From: HGM04593 sp045646845
GTDB taxonomy: Bacteria > Bacteroidota > Bacteroidia > Bacteroidales > Bacteroidaceae
NCBI GenBank assembly: GCA_045646845.1
Contig: JAZRLO010000011.1
Coordinates: forward strand, 1 to 63,002
Direction: 5' to 3'
Length of the DNA: 63,002 nucleotides
The notes beneath the pieces are model-generated. The model was not told the DNA's origin, searched no databases, and saw only the letters and a program-made list of their open reading frames with translations. This document shows positions 34,446-42,961 of the stretch, one piece after another; the stretch's first letter is position 1; every line of letters begins with the position of its first letter. A program made the position numbers and the translations under genes.

Positions 34446-36911
34446 ATGAACATTTCTTATAATTGGCTCAAAGAGTATGTCGATTTCGATATGACACCCG
34501 AGGAGGTGTCTGCTGCGCTCACCTCAATCGGTCTTGAGACCGACGGCGTAGAGGAGGTCCAGACAATAAAAGGCGGTCTCGAAGGATTGGTGATAGGCGA
34601 GGTGCTTACCTGTGTTGACCATCCCGACAGTGACCATCTTCACATAACAACAGTGAATCTCGGTGATGGCAATCCCGTACAGATAGTATGTGGTGCTCCC
34701 AATGTTGCTGCAGGGCAGAAGGTTGTTGTTGCAACCATCGGTACAAAGCTCTACAGCGGCGACGAGTGCTTTACTATCAAGAAGGGCAAAATTCGCGGTG
34801 CAGAGTCTTTCGGTATGATTTGCGCCGAGGACGAAATAGGTATCGGCAACAGCCACGACGGTATCATCGTTCTGCCTGCCGATGCTGTTCCCGGTACTCT
34901 TGCAAAGGATTACTATAACATCAAGAGCGATTACCTCATTGGTGTTGACATCACCCCCAACCGTGCCGATGCATGTTCACACTATGGTGTTGCGCGTGAC
35001 CTTTATGCCTATACCAAGCAGAACAGAGGTGAGAGTGCGTTGCGCCGCCCTTCATGCGACGGCTTCAAGGTCGATGACAACTCGCTCGAGATTGACATTG
35101 AGGTGCAGAACACCGAGGCCTGCATGCGTTATGCCGGTGTGACCGTAAAGGGCGTGACCGTAAAGGAGAGTCCCAAGTGGTTGAAGGAGAAGTTGCAGAT
35201 AATAGGCATACGTCCTATAAACAACATCGTAGATATTACAAACTATATACTTCATGCATACGGCCAGCCCATGCACTGCTTCGATGCGGACAAGATCAAG
35301 GGCGGCAAGGTTGTCGTGCGTACATTCCCCGAGGGTACTCCTTTCGTTACTCTCGACGGTGTTGAACGCAAACTCTCTGAGCGAGACCTCATGATATGCA
35401 ATGCCGAGGAACCCATGTGTATCGCCGGTGTGTTCGGCGGTCTTGAGTCGGGTACCACCGAGGAAACAAAGAACGTCTTCCTTGAGAGCGCATACTTCCA
35501 TCCTACATGGGTACGCAAGACTGCACGCCGTCATGGCCTGCAGACCGATGCCTCTTTCCGCTACGAACGCGGTACCGACCCCAACAATGTAATCTATGCA
35601 CTCAAGCAGGCAGCAATGCTCATCAAGGAGTTGGCAGGCGGTACAGTCTCAATGGAAATAAAGGATATCTATCCTGCTCCTGTCGAGGACTTCAAGGTTG
35701 AACTCGAGTATAGTTATGTGAATAACCTTATCGGCGTTGAGCTCGCTCCCGAAACAATAAAGAGTATTGTGGAGTCTTTGGAGATGAAGATTGCCGGTGA
35801 GGGCGAAAACGGTCTTTCACTGCTCGTTCCTCCTTACCGTGTTGACGTGCAGCGTCCATGTGACGTTGTTGAGGATATCCTTCGCATATATGGCTACAAC
35901 AATATAAACTTTGACACCACTTTGCACTCTTCAATCATAACAAAGGGTGCCGAGGATAAGTCACACAAATTGCAGAACCTCATTTCGGAGCAGTTGGTAG
36001 GTTGTGGTTTCAACGAAATATTGAACAACTCACTCACTGCTGCAGCTTATTATGATGAGCTCGATAGTTTTAAGAGCGAGAATCTTGTTCGTTTAATGAA
36101 CCCATTGAGCAACGACCTGAATGTGATGCGCCAGACACTGCTGTTTGGCGGACTTGAGAGCATACAGCGCAATGTTAGCCGTAAATTTACCGACCTCTGT
36201 TTCTTCGAATTCGGAAATACTTACCGTTTCGATGCAGACAAACGCGTTGAGGAGAAAATTTTGAGCCCATACAGTGAGAGTTGTCATCTTGCATTGTGGA
36301 TGACTGGCAACAATGTTGCGTCATCATGGATAGAGGTGGGCCGTCCGTTGTCGGTATATGACCTTAAGGCTGTTGTAGAGCATATCTTCGACCGTCTCGG
36401 ATTCAAGCCTGGCATGCGTCTTGTGACTACATTTAACGACGATCTCTTCTCTGCAGCAATACAGGTGCAGGCACAGAATAACAAAAAAGTAGTAGCACAG
36501 CTCGGTATCCTCCGTAAGAAGGTGACCAAACGTTTTGATATAGATGCCGAGGTTCTTTATGCCGATATTAACTGGACAGAGCTGATGAAGGCTATAAAGA
36601 ATGCCAAAATCGGCTATGCCGAGATAAGTAAATATCCGGCAGTGAAACGTGACCTTGCGTTGCTCATTGACAAAAATGTTACATTCGCGCAGATAGAGCA
36701 GGTTGCACGCGAGACTGAAAAGAAACTTCTAAAGGCTGTTACACTTTTTGACGTCTATGAAGGCAAGAACCTTGAAGAGGGTAAGAAGAGCTATGCAGTA
36801 AGTTTCATTCTTCAGGACGACAACCAGACACTCAACGACAAAGTCATTGACAAAACAATGGCGCGCCTGATGGACAGCTTCAGCAAACGTCTGGGTGCAG
36901 TGCAGAGATAA
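34446..36911 (+). CDS. pheT: Phenylalanyl-tRNA synthetase beta subunit
   Basis: 821 aa. Forms an alpha2-beta2 enzyme with PheS (not in this window). Domain order is as expected: the N-terminal EMAP/OB tRNA-binding domain (LVIGEVLTCVDHPDSDHLHI), B3/B4 editing core (GIRPINNIVDITNYILHAYG), B5, the catalytic-like module, and the C-terminal anticodon-binding FDX-ACB domain (YAEISKYPAVKRDLALLID). Full length with no frame breaks. Confidence 0.98.
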   Translation: MNISYNWLKEYVDFDMTPEEVSAALTSIGLETDGVEEVQTIKGGLEGLVIGEVLTCVDHPDSDHLHITTVNLGDGNPVQIVCGAPNVAAGQKVVVATIGTKLYSGDECFTIKKGKIRGAESFGMICAEDEIGIGNSHDGIIVLPADAVPGTLAKDYYNIKSDYLIGVDITPNRADACSHYGVARDLYAYTKQNRGESALRRPSCDGFKVDDNSLEIDIEVQNTEACMRYAGVTVKGVTVKESPKWLKEKLQIIGIRPINNIVDITNYILHAYGQPMHCFDADKIKGGKVVVRTFPEGTPFVTLDGVERKLSERDLMICNAEEPMCIAGVFGGLESGTTEETKNVFLESAYFHPTWVRKTARRHGLQTDASFRYERGTDPNNVIYALKQAAMLIKELAGGTVSMEIKDIYPAPVEDFKVELEYSYVNNLIGVELAPETIKSIVESLEMKIAGEGENGLSLLVPPYRVDVQRPCDVVEDILRIYGYNNINFDTTLHSSIITKGAEDKSHKLQNLISEQLVGCGFNEILNNSLTAAAYYDELDSFKSENLVRLMNPLSNDLNVMRQTLLFGGLESIQRNVSRKFTDLCFFEFGNTYRFDADKRVEEKILSPYSESCHLALWMTGNNVASSWIEVGRPLSVYDLKAVVEHIFDRLGFKPGMRLVTTFNDDLFSAAIQVQAQNNKKVVAQLGILRKKVTKRFDIDAEVLYADINWTELMKAIKNAKIGYAEISKYPAVKRDLALLIDKNVTFAQIEQVARETEKKLLKAVTLFDVYEGKNLEEGKKSYAVSFILQDDNQTLNDKVIDKTMARLMDSFSKRLGAVQR

Positions 36912-36959
36912 GAGAGAAGCTGAAAGGTGAAAACGGAAAGGTGAAACAAACTAAAACCT

Positions 36960-37035
36960 TTGAGATGTCTCGGCGTTGCTCGACATGACACGTTGTCGTA
37001 TTTTGCGTTATCCGTCATCCTGAGCGTAGTCGAAA
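36960..37035. repeat. Degenerate CCTGAGCG-family hairpin repeat arms
   Basis: Bases 36961-36990 resemble the right arm (GAGATGTCTCGGCGTTGCTC then GACATGACA) and 37014-37036 the left arm (GTCATCCTGAGCGTAGTCG then AAAG), in inverted order compared with 34223-34297. Confidence 0.5.
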
Positions 37036-37042
37036 GTTTGCT

Positions 37043-37125
37043 TCGACAATTCTTGCTGCAAATAGTCGCGGGTTGCACAGGCGAAGTTTGTGCCTCGCGG
37101 GTTGCAAAAGTAAGGATTGTCAATG
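37043..37125. repeat. Hairpin repeat of the TCGACAA...TTGTCAA family, copy 1
   Basis: The unit opens TCGACAATTCTT and closes AAGGATTGTCAATG. Inside are GCGGGTTGCACAGGCG and GCCTCGCGGGTTGCAA, which pair loosely. It shares ends and inner motif with copies at 37921-38010 and 38023-38112. Confidence 0.55.
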
Positions 37126-37183
37126 GATCTAATAAAAGAGTGTATAACGACAAATAATAAACAATAAATTAAATAAAATTACT

Positions 37184-37909
37184 ATGGGTAGAGCTTTTGA
37201 ATACCGTAAAGCTGCGAAATTGAAAAGATGGGGTAACATGGCACGTGTTTTCACCCGTGTTGGTAAACAGATTGCAATTGCCGTTAAGGCTGGCGGTCCC
37301 GACCCCGATACAAACTCACACTTGCGCGCTATCATAGCCAATGCTAAGCGCGAGAACATGCCAAAGGACAACATTGAGCGCGCTATAAAGAACGCGATGG
37401 GTAAGGACCAGAAGGATTACAAGGAGGTACCATACGAGGGTTACGGTCCTTTCGGTATCGCCATCTTCGTCGATGCTGCAACCGACAATACAACACGTAC
37501 CGTTGCCAACGTCCGCGCTGTCTTCAACAAGTTCGGCGGAACACTGGGTACACAGGGAAGCCTTGACTTCATGTTCACACAGAAGAGCGTGTTCACATTC
37601 ACAAAGAAGGACGACCTTGACATGGACGAACTCATTCTCGACCTCATTGATTATGGTGTAGAAGAGGAGTATGACGAGGAGGAGAATGAAATCACTATCT
37701 ACGGCGATCCTAAGTCTTTCGGTGCAATCCAGAAGGCACTCGAGGAGAAGGGCTTCGAGATTACAGGTAGCGAGTTCACACGTATTCCTAACGACCTGAA
37801 GGACGTTACCGAGGAGCAGCGTGCAACCATCGACAAGATTGTTGAGCGTCTTGAGGAGGATGATGATGTGCAGAATGTTTATACTAACATGAAGCCTGTA
37901 GAGGAGTAA
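37184..37909 (+). CDS. yebC: YebC/PmpR family protein
   Basis: 241 aa, full length. N-terminus MGRAFEYRKAAKLKRWGNMA and segment GGPDPDTNSHLRAIIANAKR are diagnostic. The family is annotated as DNA-binding regulators, and some members are reported to help translation of difficult sequences on the ribosome; the sequence does not settle which role applies here. Hairpin repeats of one family lie on both sides of the gene (37043-37125 and 37921-38112). Confidence 0.95.
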   Translation: MGRAFEYRKAAKLKRWGNMARVFTRVGKQIAIAVKAGGPDPDTNSHLRAIIANAKRENMPKDNIERAIKNAMGKDQKDYKEVPYEGYGPFGIAIFVDAATDNTTRTVANVRAVFNKFGGTLGTQGSLDFMFTQKSVFTFTKKDDLDMDELILDLIDYGVEEEYDEEENEITIYGDPKSFGAIQKALEEKGFEITGSEFTRIPNDLKDVTEEQRATIDKIVERLEEDDDVQNVYTNMKPVEE

Positions 37910-37920
37910 TTTTGCTTGCA

Positions 37921-38010
37921 AAATTATCGACAAAACGAACAGCAAATGGTCACACGCAGCGTGGGCGCAGTTCACGCCGTGTGGGTTGTGAAAAGTTTGT
38001 TTTGTCAATG
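37921..38010. repeat. Hairpin repeat of the TCGACAA...TTGTCAA family, copy 2
   Basis: 90 bp starting AAATTATCGACAAAACGAAC and ending GTTTGTTTTGTCAATG. The core CACGCAGCGTGGGCG...CACGCCGTGTGGGTTGTG pairs with itself. It lies 11 bases after the yebC stop codon. Confidence 0.6.
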
Positions 38011-38022
38011 ATTACCGGAGTA

Positions 38023-38112
38023 AAATTATCGACAACTTGCGCAGCAATAGGTCAAGCGCAGCATGGCTGTAGGTCATGCCGCTTGGGTTGCGAATAGCGC
38101 ATGTTGTCAATA
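38023..38112. repeat. Hairpin repeat of the TCGACAA...TTGTCAA family, copy 3
   Basis: 90 bp in direct orientation to copy 2, starting AAATTATCGACAACTTGCGC and ending GCGCATGTTGTCAATA. The core (GCGCAGCATGGC...GCCGCTTGGGTTGCG) differs from copy 2 in a partly compensatory way. Confidence 0.6.
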
Positions 38113-38117
38113 TAAAT

Positions 38118-38345
38118 GTTAAAACAGCGAATTGCTGCGTTACGCTTGAACTCGGAATCCTCATTTACGCATAGTAAACTCCGGTTCCTCGTTCTTCGCA
38201 AGCCGGCTGCCTTTGGCGAGCCTTGGCTGCACTCCTTGCAAAACGCTTCGTTTCATTCGTTTGCGCAAGCCTTGCACTTCGCAGTTTTATCCATTTTTAC
38301 ATTTTGGGTGTTAAAACAGTGAATTGCTACGTTACGCTTTAATTC
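38118..38345. repeat. Direct repeat pair enclosing non-coding DNA
   Basis: A ~36-bp sequence at 38118-38153 (GTTAAAACAGCGAATTGCTG...) recurs with a few changes at 38310-38345 (GTTAAAACAGTGAATTGCTA...). The ~155 bases between are open in one plus-strand frame for about 60 codons but show no recognisable protein. With the hairpin repeats upstream, this makes up the intergenic stretch from yebC to the DUF4251 gene. Confidence 0.55.
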
Positions 38346-38347
38346 TA

Positions 38348-38388
38348 CAAACAGCGACAATAGTTATAATGGCTATTGTCGCTGTTTG
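38348..38388 (-). terminator. Hairpin after the DUF4251 gene
   Basis: Perfect 16-bp arms CAAACAGCGACAATAG (38348-38363) and CTATTGTCGCTGTTTG (38373-38388), immediately beyond the stop codon of the Pro-rich tail (38390). There is no T-run, but its position right after the tail, not after the TGA at 38648, fits the tail belonging to the gene. Confidence 0.55.
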
Positions 38389-38389
38389 C

Positions 38390-38647
38390 TTACCACGTAA
38401 ACCCAGGAGGCCTTGTCGCTCCGCCATTGCCACCGCCAAATCCCGGTGGCCTTGTGTTTCCTCCTCCGCCAGGCACTCCGAAGGAGGGTGGGGCTGTCGG
38501 TCTTCCGAATCCCGGTGGTCTGCCCGGTGTCGGCCTCGGACGTATGGGCGGTCTTGGCGGTCGGGAGATCGGCCTCACGTTAAATGGTGGTCTGTAGTAG
38601 GGCGGTGTGAAGCGCCACACCGGAACCTCTATTCTTCCGCTTGTCAG
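38390..38647 (-). CDS. Pro/Gly/Arg-rich tail in frame with the upstream DUF4251 gene
   Basis: 85 codons with no ATG, in the same reading frame as the upstream DUF4251 gene and separated from it only by one TGA (38648-38650). Composition is extreme: repeated PPGFG, RPPRPPIRP and GGGGN motifs, ending RPPGFTW. It could be a C-terminal tail cut off by a nonsense mutation, a stop-readthrough extension, or a small protein starting at the GTG at 38618-38620. The uninterrupted frame and terminal hairpin favour translation as a tail. Confidence 0.5.
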   Translation of the reverse strand: MTSGRIEVPVWRFTPPYYRPPFNVRPISRPPRPPIRPRPTPGRPPGFGRPTAPPSFGVPGGGGNTRPPGFGGGNGGATRPPGFTW

Positions 38648-39256
38648 TCAGTAGCCGGGCGAACCCTCGAATATTCCTGCCGAATCGTATGGGTAGATGT
38701 ATCCGCTCATAGTCATGTCGCTTGTACTGAAGTTAGGGTCAATTGTTGCGGTGGCTTGGTTGCTGTATGCTGTGAGCACTATGTTTACGGTTGCCGATAT
38801 CTGTGCTCCTGTTATGTTGAAACTGTAGTAGAGGTTTCCCTCCTGGTCCATGCTGAGCTCTTCATCGGAGATGTTCCCTTGCAACGTGATGCCGCCCATG
38901 CCATTGGGCGAGTATATGTTGCTGTTGTCGAATGCGGTCTGCAATACTCCGCTACCGTCATTTACTGAGATGAAGTTAGTGCTCTCTGTTACAAAGTTCG
39001 TGGCTCCGTTGTTGAACGTGATGCTTGACGCCTCCAGTGCCCATGAGCCGCTTCTTATTGCTTTTATTGCCTGCATGTACTCTATGGAGTCGTTTCTGGC
39101 CTCTTTTGCCTCTTCGGCAGCACGTTTCTTGAGTCTTTCGGCACGCCATGCCTCCTCTTTCTGTTGTCTGGTCATCTTTTTCTCCTGTGCCTGTACACCT
39201 ATTGATACTGCGCAAAACAGCAGTGACAGAATACCTGATAATACAATCCTTTTCAT
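38648..39256 (-). CDS. Secreted DUF4251 protein
   Basis: 202 aa. Signal peptide at residues 1-23 (MKRIVLSGILSLLFCAVSIG then VQAQ). A charged helical stretch (about 24-60, rich in Lys, Glu, Arg and Ala) is followed by the DUF4251 beta domain, ending MTMSGYIYPYDSAGIFEGSPGY. DUF4251 proteins are periplasmic or surface proteins of unknown function in Bacteroidota. The reading frame continues past the TGA for 85 more sense codons of Pro/Gly-rich sequence. Confidence 0.88.
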   Translation of the reverse strand: MKRIVLSGILSLLFCAVSIGVQAQEKKMTRQQKEEAWRAERLKKRAAEEAKEARNDSIEYMQAIKAIRSGSWALEASSITFNNGATNFVTESTNFISVNDGSGVLQTAFDNSNIYSPNGMGGITLQGNISDEELSMDQEGNLYYSFNITGAQISATVNIVLTAYSNQATATIDPNFSTSDMTMSGYIYPYDSAGIFEGSPGY

Positions 39257-39463
39257 AACAGTTCCCTTTTTTAGTTCGTTATGTCAACAACCGTGGCACT
39301 CCTTTGGCTTTTGTCGGCAATCCCTTTAACACGATTTTAACTCTGTCGGGGATTGCGGGCACTCTTCAAGAAGTGTTCGGTTTCTGTTTTTTGTCTCATT
39401 TTTTGCCACTTTCCCGTTTTTTTGTTCGTTTCTTCTGCTTTTACTTGTTTCTTTGATTAAAAA

Positions 39464-40522
39464 ATGATTATCTTTACCAATAAAACATTTCCATTGGTGA
39501 GAAGGGCTTTACCGACATATATCCTTTCGCTTCTTTTGCTGTCCGCTTGTGGAGGAAACCAGAGCGATGCGGCAAAGGATTCGTCTGTACTTCCCGGAGA
39601 GAATTGGGAACTTCTGCCCCCCGAAGGAGTGCAGCCTCAAACCTCTCTTTTGGACTCAATGGACGTAAAGAATCCTTTTATCACATATGAGCGTTCATCG
39701 AACAGCTACTACATGGTCTGTGACGGTGGTCATATGTGGCTAAGCAAGGATCTCCGCTTGTGGAACGGGCCTTACAATGTCCTCCGTCACGATGCTTCGT
39801 CGTGGTTGGGCAGCAAACCGCTTGTATCCTCTCCCGAGATACACAAACACGGTAACCGTTACTACTATATGGCAACGTTCGAGGTTCCCGGTGACTCTGT
39901 CGCTGCGGCTGACGGAAGACTTTTTACAAGGCGTTCATGCGTCTCACTGGTTGCCGACAGCATTACAGGCCCCTACAAGACCATCGACAAGGATGCACAC
40001 CTTCTCGATGTCAGTGAGATGGCGGAACATCCTACATACTGTTCCGATGACCTTGACGTCGGGTACATGATATATAACTGTTCGTGCGAACAGAACGCCA
40101 ACGGAACCGTGCAGATAGTACGTTATACCGAAAATCTTGCCAACCGCATGGGCGAGGCATATGTCATGTTCACAGCGCAGGATGTACCATGGTCATCGTC
40201 TCCTTTAATGGAGTCACCGTTCCTCTTTTATACCGAGGGCGGTTTGATGGGAATGCTCTTTACGGCAATGGCAGGCGGAGAAAAGGCTGTTGGAGTGGCA
40301 TACAGCACTACCGGTATGCTTGATGGTCCATGGGAAATAGAGCCGGAACCGTTGCTGAAGGGCGTTGGCGGAGCTATGATGTTCCGCGACTACGACGGCT
40401 CGCTGGTGCTTGTTGCAGGCAAGGATACCGTAATAGGCGGTGTCACAAGGTCTGTGCAGCAGTTGTACAGAATGGATTCGCAGTTTGAAAAACTACAAGT
40501 TAAAAGACATTATAAATTTTAA
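39464..40522 (+). CDS. Lipoprotein with GH43-like five-bladed propeller
   Basis: 352 aa. The leader ends in the lipobox LLLLSACGG, so it should be a lipoprotein. The rest has the look of a GH43/GH32-type beta-propeller: DVKNPFITYERSSNSYYMVC, SSPEIHKHGNRYYYMATFEV, AEHPTYCSDDLDVGYMIYN, SPFLFYTEGGLMGMLFT and GGAMMFRDYDGSLVLVAG. Catalytic residues cannot be assigned with confidence, so enzyme activity is uncertain. The ATG at 39464 lies within a promoter-like sequence (TATCTTTA at 39469-39476), so a GTG at 39497 is a possible true start. nagB follows after five bases, which points to an amino-sugar or host-glycan role. Confidence 0.78.
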   Translation: MIIFTNKTFPLVRRALPTYILSLLLLSACGGNQSDAAKDSSVLPGENWELLPPEGVQPQTSLLDSMDVKNPFITYERSSNSYYMVCDGGHMWLSKDLRLWNGPYNVLRHDASSWLGSKPLVSSPEIHKHGNRYYYMATFEVPGDSVAAADGRLFTRRSCVSLVADSITGPYKTIDKDAHLLDVSEMAEHPTYCSDDLDVGYMIYNCSCEQNANGTVQIVRYTENLANRMGEAYVMFTAQDVPWSSSPLMESPFLFYTEGGLMGMLFTAMAGGEKAVGVAYSTTGMLDGPWEIEPEPLLKGVGGAMMFRDYDGSLVLVAGKDTVIGGVTRSVQQLYRMDSQFEKLQVKRHYKF

Positions 40523-40527
40523 GTGTT

Positions 40528-41340
40528 ATGCGTTTAATTATTCAACCAAACTATCAGCAGCTTTCATGCTGGGCTGCATCTTATGTAGCAAAGAAAATCA
40601 ACGATTTCAACCCCACACCCGAGAAGCCGTTCGTTCTTGGTCTTCCTACCGGTGGCACACCGCTTGGAACATACAAGGAACTCATTGCTCTCTACAACAA
40701 GGGTGTAGTAAGTTTCCAGAACGTCGTTACATTCAACATGGACGAGTATGTAGGTCTTCCCGAGGAGCATCCCGAGAGCTACCATTCATTCATGTGGAAC
40801 AACTTCTTCAGCCACGTTGACGTGAAGAAGGAGAACGTGAATATCCTTAACGGCAATGCAGAGGATCTTGTTGCTGAGTGCGCACGTTACGAGGAGAAGA
40901 TCAAGTCTTACGGCGGTATCGACCTCTTCCTTGGCGGTATCGGTCCCGACGGTCACATCGCATTCAACGAGCCGGGTTCATCACTCGCTTCACGCACACG
41001 TATCAAGACCTTGACAACCGATACAATCATTGCCAACTCACGTTTCTTCGACAATGACATCAACAAGGTTCCCAAGACTGCGGTTACAGTAGGTGTAGGT
41101 ACAGTTATGGATGCAAAGGAGGTTCTTATCCTCGTAAACGGCCACAACAAGGCTCAGGCTCTCTATCATGCAGTTGAGGGCAGCGTTACACAGATGTGGA
41201 CAATCAGCGTTCTCCAGATGCACCAGAGCGGTATCATCGTTTGTGATGATGCTGCGACTGCAGAACTTAAGGTAGGTACTGTAAACTACTTCAAGGACAT
41301 CGAGCGGAACAACTTGAATCCTTGCTACTGCTCAAAGTAA
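40528..41340 (+). CDS. nagB: Glucosamine-6-phosphate deaminase
   Basis: 270 aa. Converts glucosamine 6-phosphate to fructose 6-phosphate and ammonia, linking amino-sugar breakdown to glycolysis. Diagnostic segments: LGLPTGGTPLGTYKEL, FNMDEYVGLPEEHPESYHSF, GGIGPDGHIAFNEPGSSLAS and VTVGVGTVMDAKEVLIL. It is five bases after the GH43-like lipoprotein and is followed by a strong terminator. Confidence 0.97.
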   Translation: MRLIIQPNYQQLSCWAASYVAKKINDFNPTPEKPFVLGLPTGGTPLGTYKELIALYNKGVVSFQNVVTFNMDEYVGLPEEHPESYHSFMWNNFFSHVDVKKENVNILNGNAEDLVAECARYEEKIKSYGGIDLFLGGIGPDGHIAFNEPGSSLASRTRIKTLTTDTIIANSRFFDNDINKVPKTAVTVGVGTVMDAKEVLILVNGHNKAQALYHAVEGSVTQMWTISVLQMHQSGIIVCDDAATAELKVGTVNYFKDIERNNLNPCYCSK

Positions 41341-41359
41341 TTAAGGATTAATATATAAA

Positions 41360-41397
41360 AAACAGATGCAACGCACTGCGTTGCATCTGTTTTTTAT
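41360..41397. terminator. Terminator between nagB and the GT2 gene
   Basis: Arms around CAGATGCAACGCA and TGCGTTGCATCTG, with flanking A-run and T-run (TTTTTT at 41390-41395), so it can work on both strands between these convergent genes. Confidence 0.85.
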
Positions 41398-42242
41398 ACC
41401 AGTCTCTTTATGAGCCTGACAGTGAATTCAATCCAATCGTTTACGTACGGCCCGATATCCTTTGCGGTGGGTGAACACTGCTTTATCTCTTGAATGCAGT
41501 TCGCATACAAGGTACTCAGGTCCAGTTCTTCGGGTATTCCCCCTCCGTTTCTCTCGAAGAACTCAATGATGTCGTCGAGGCAAAGTGCCCTGTATAGTGC
41601 GTATTTGAAACGCGACGCCTTGTGAGTAAGGCTCTCATCGTGCATTCGGTAATTGTAGCCGATAGCGTCTATGTATGCAACCTTGTTTGCTAGGTACAGT
41701 TGCGGAATTATCACAGGCGTGTCCTCTATGAAACGGCGCGTACAGTAGGGTACGGCCTCATGCAGTCTGCGGTGAATGAGCTTGTTGTTCATGAAGACAA
41801 TTCTCTCGTTCTGGAACTCTGCTATTTTCTCTTTCCCGGTCAAGGTGCGTTCACCGTACGATGCCGCTTCCCATGAACCGTCACAGTTCACAATTCTGAT
41901 ACCTCCGCTTACAATTTCAGCACCGCTTTCAACAGCTTTCCTGTAGGCCTTCTCTATGAAGTCCTTTTCGAGCCAGTCATCACCGTCGAGCAGAAGTATG
42001 TATTCTCCGTTGGCTGCTTCAATGCCTTTGCGCCGCGATGCTCCTGCACCTATGTTGCAAGGGTTGTATATCACCTTTACTCTCCTGTCCTTTATATCGG
42101 ACAGCACCTGTCGCGTGTTGTCGGTAGAGCAGTCTTCGACGACAATAATTTCCAGCTTGCCGAACGTCTGTATGCATGCCGACCTCACAGCCTTGGCTAT
42201 CCATTTTTCTACATTATATGCAGTTATCACTATACTTACCAT
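41394..42242 (-). CDS. Glycosyltransferase family 2
   Basis: 282 aa GT-A fold enzyme. The N-terminus VSIVITAYNVEKWIAKAV and the nucleotide-sugar site LLLDGDDWLEKDF are typical; sugar and acceptor cannot be told. I chose the ATG at 42242, which falls four bases after the preceding small gene; a longer frame to 42362 overlaps that gene and lacks family similarity. It closes a three-gene minus-strand unit with two small unknown genes. Confidence 0.92.
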   Translation of the reverse strand: MVSIVITAYNVEKWIAKAVRSACIQTFGKLEIIVVEDCSTDNTRQVLSDIKDRRVKVIYNPCNIGAGASRRKGIEAANGEYILLLDGDDWLEKDFIEKAYRKAVESGAEIVSGGIRIVNCDGSWEAASYGERTLTGKEKIAEFQNERIVFMNNKLIHRRLHEAVPYCTRRFIEDTPVIIPQLYLANKVAYIDAIGYNYRMHDESLTHKASRFKYALYRALCLDDIIEFFERNGGGIPEELDLSTLYANCIQEIKQCSPTAKDIGPYVNDWIEFTVRLIKRLV

Positions 42243-42246
42243 ACTG

Positions 42247-42513
42247 TCATTCCGTTTTGAACCCCAACTCTTTGATGAAATTTCTGAATTTTGCCGGGTC
42301 AATGCGGAATCCCAAATGGTCGATGCAAACTCCGCAATCCTCCACCGGAGGATTACTTCCAAGCGTGGCTGTTCCCAGGTTCAGGTATATTATATGCCCG
42401 TTGGTCAATCCTGTCCCCAACTGTAAGCCCTTTCCCAGTTCCGGGATGATGTTATAGACACTATCCCCAATCTTGATTCTGTTTATAGACAACATATACT
42501 CTCTTTTATCCAA
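42247..42513 (-). CDS. Small protein of unknown function
   Basis: 88 aa, not recognised. No signal peptide or TM helix. The sequence is predicted beta-rich with Gly/Leu/Asn patterns such as KGLQLGTGLTNGHIIYLNLG, which recalls tail- or needle-like beta structures in phage proteins, but this is weak. The start could be the ATG at 42513 or 42495. It overlaps the preceding small gene by 8 bases and ends 4 bases before the GT2 gene, which supports it being real. Confidence 0.55.
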   Translation of the reverse strand: MDKREYMLSINRIKIGDSVYNIIPELGKGLQLGTGLTNGHIIYLNLGTATLGSNPPVEDCGVCIDHLGFRIDPAKFRNFIKELGFKTE

Positions 42514-42787
42514 TTATTAATGTACTCTCTATTACCTCAATATTCTCTGCTCCTATGTTCAGGGTTCCGTTATCCACATTTATACAGTCCGCAGTGTTTC
42601 CTCTCAGTTCATGTTCACCCTCCGTAATCGAGATGCCGGCACGGATTGGAGTAGTGCGGCATGTCGCGGCTATACGTGACGCTATGGTGCCTATCTCATT
42701 CTCACCGAATGCAGCCATAAGCCTGCTCATGAAGTGTGTCGCTGGGTTTCCGCCCGATGTGCTGAATACAATCTTTTTCTTTCTCAT
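42506..42787 (-). CDS. Small protein of unknown function
   Basis: 93 aa, not recognised. Starts MRKKKIVFSTSGGNPATHF; a frame from 42820 would add 11 residues. The first half is mixed; the second half (AGISITEGEHELRGNTADCI, then NLNIGAENIEVIESTLIIG-like strands) is beta-rich. It is the first gene of the unit with the 88-aa protein and the GT2 enzyme. A phage- or secretion-related structural origin is possible but not shown. Confidence 0.55.
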   Translation of the reverse strand: MRKKKIVFSTSGGNPATHFMSRLMAAFGENEIGTIASRIAATCRTTPIRAGISITEGEHELRGNTADCINVDNGTLNIGAENIEVIESTLIIG

Positions 42788-42925
42788 GATTTTTTCGGCA
42801 AAAATAAGCGTTGTGTTCAAGCCATAAGTTGCTGAAATGCCATAAAGCCCGGTTGTAATATAATTTTATCGCCTATGTTAACAAAAAATAATCCCAGACA
42901 GATTTCATGCATCGCAAAAGGTTGC

Positions 42926-42933
42926 TATCTTCG
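42926..42933 (+). promoter_or_regulatory. Promoter -7 box before the nitroreductase lipoprotein
   Basis: TATCTTCG, with 28 bases to the ATG at 42962. Confidence 0.45.
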
Positions 42934-42961
42934 CAAAGTAACATTTTAAATGATAGGATAT

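Noticed and set aside
38116..38322. 68-codon plus-strand frame between direct repeats after yebC
   Set aside because: It falls within repeat DNA, has no homologue I recognise, and lacks a promoter; treated as repeat sequence.
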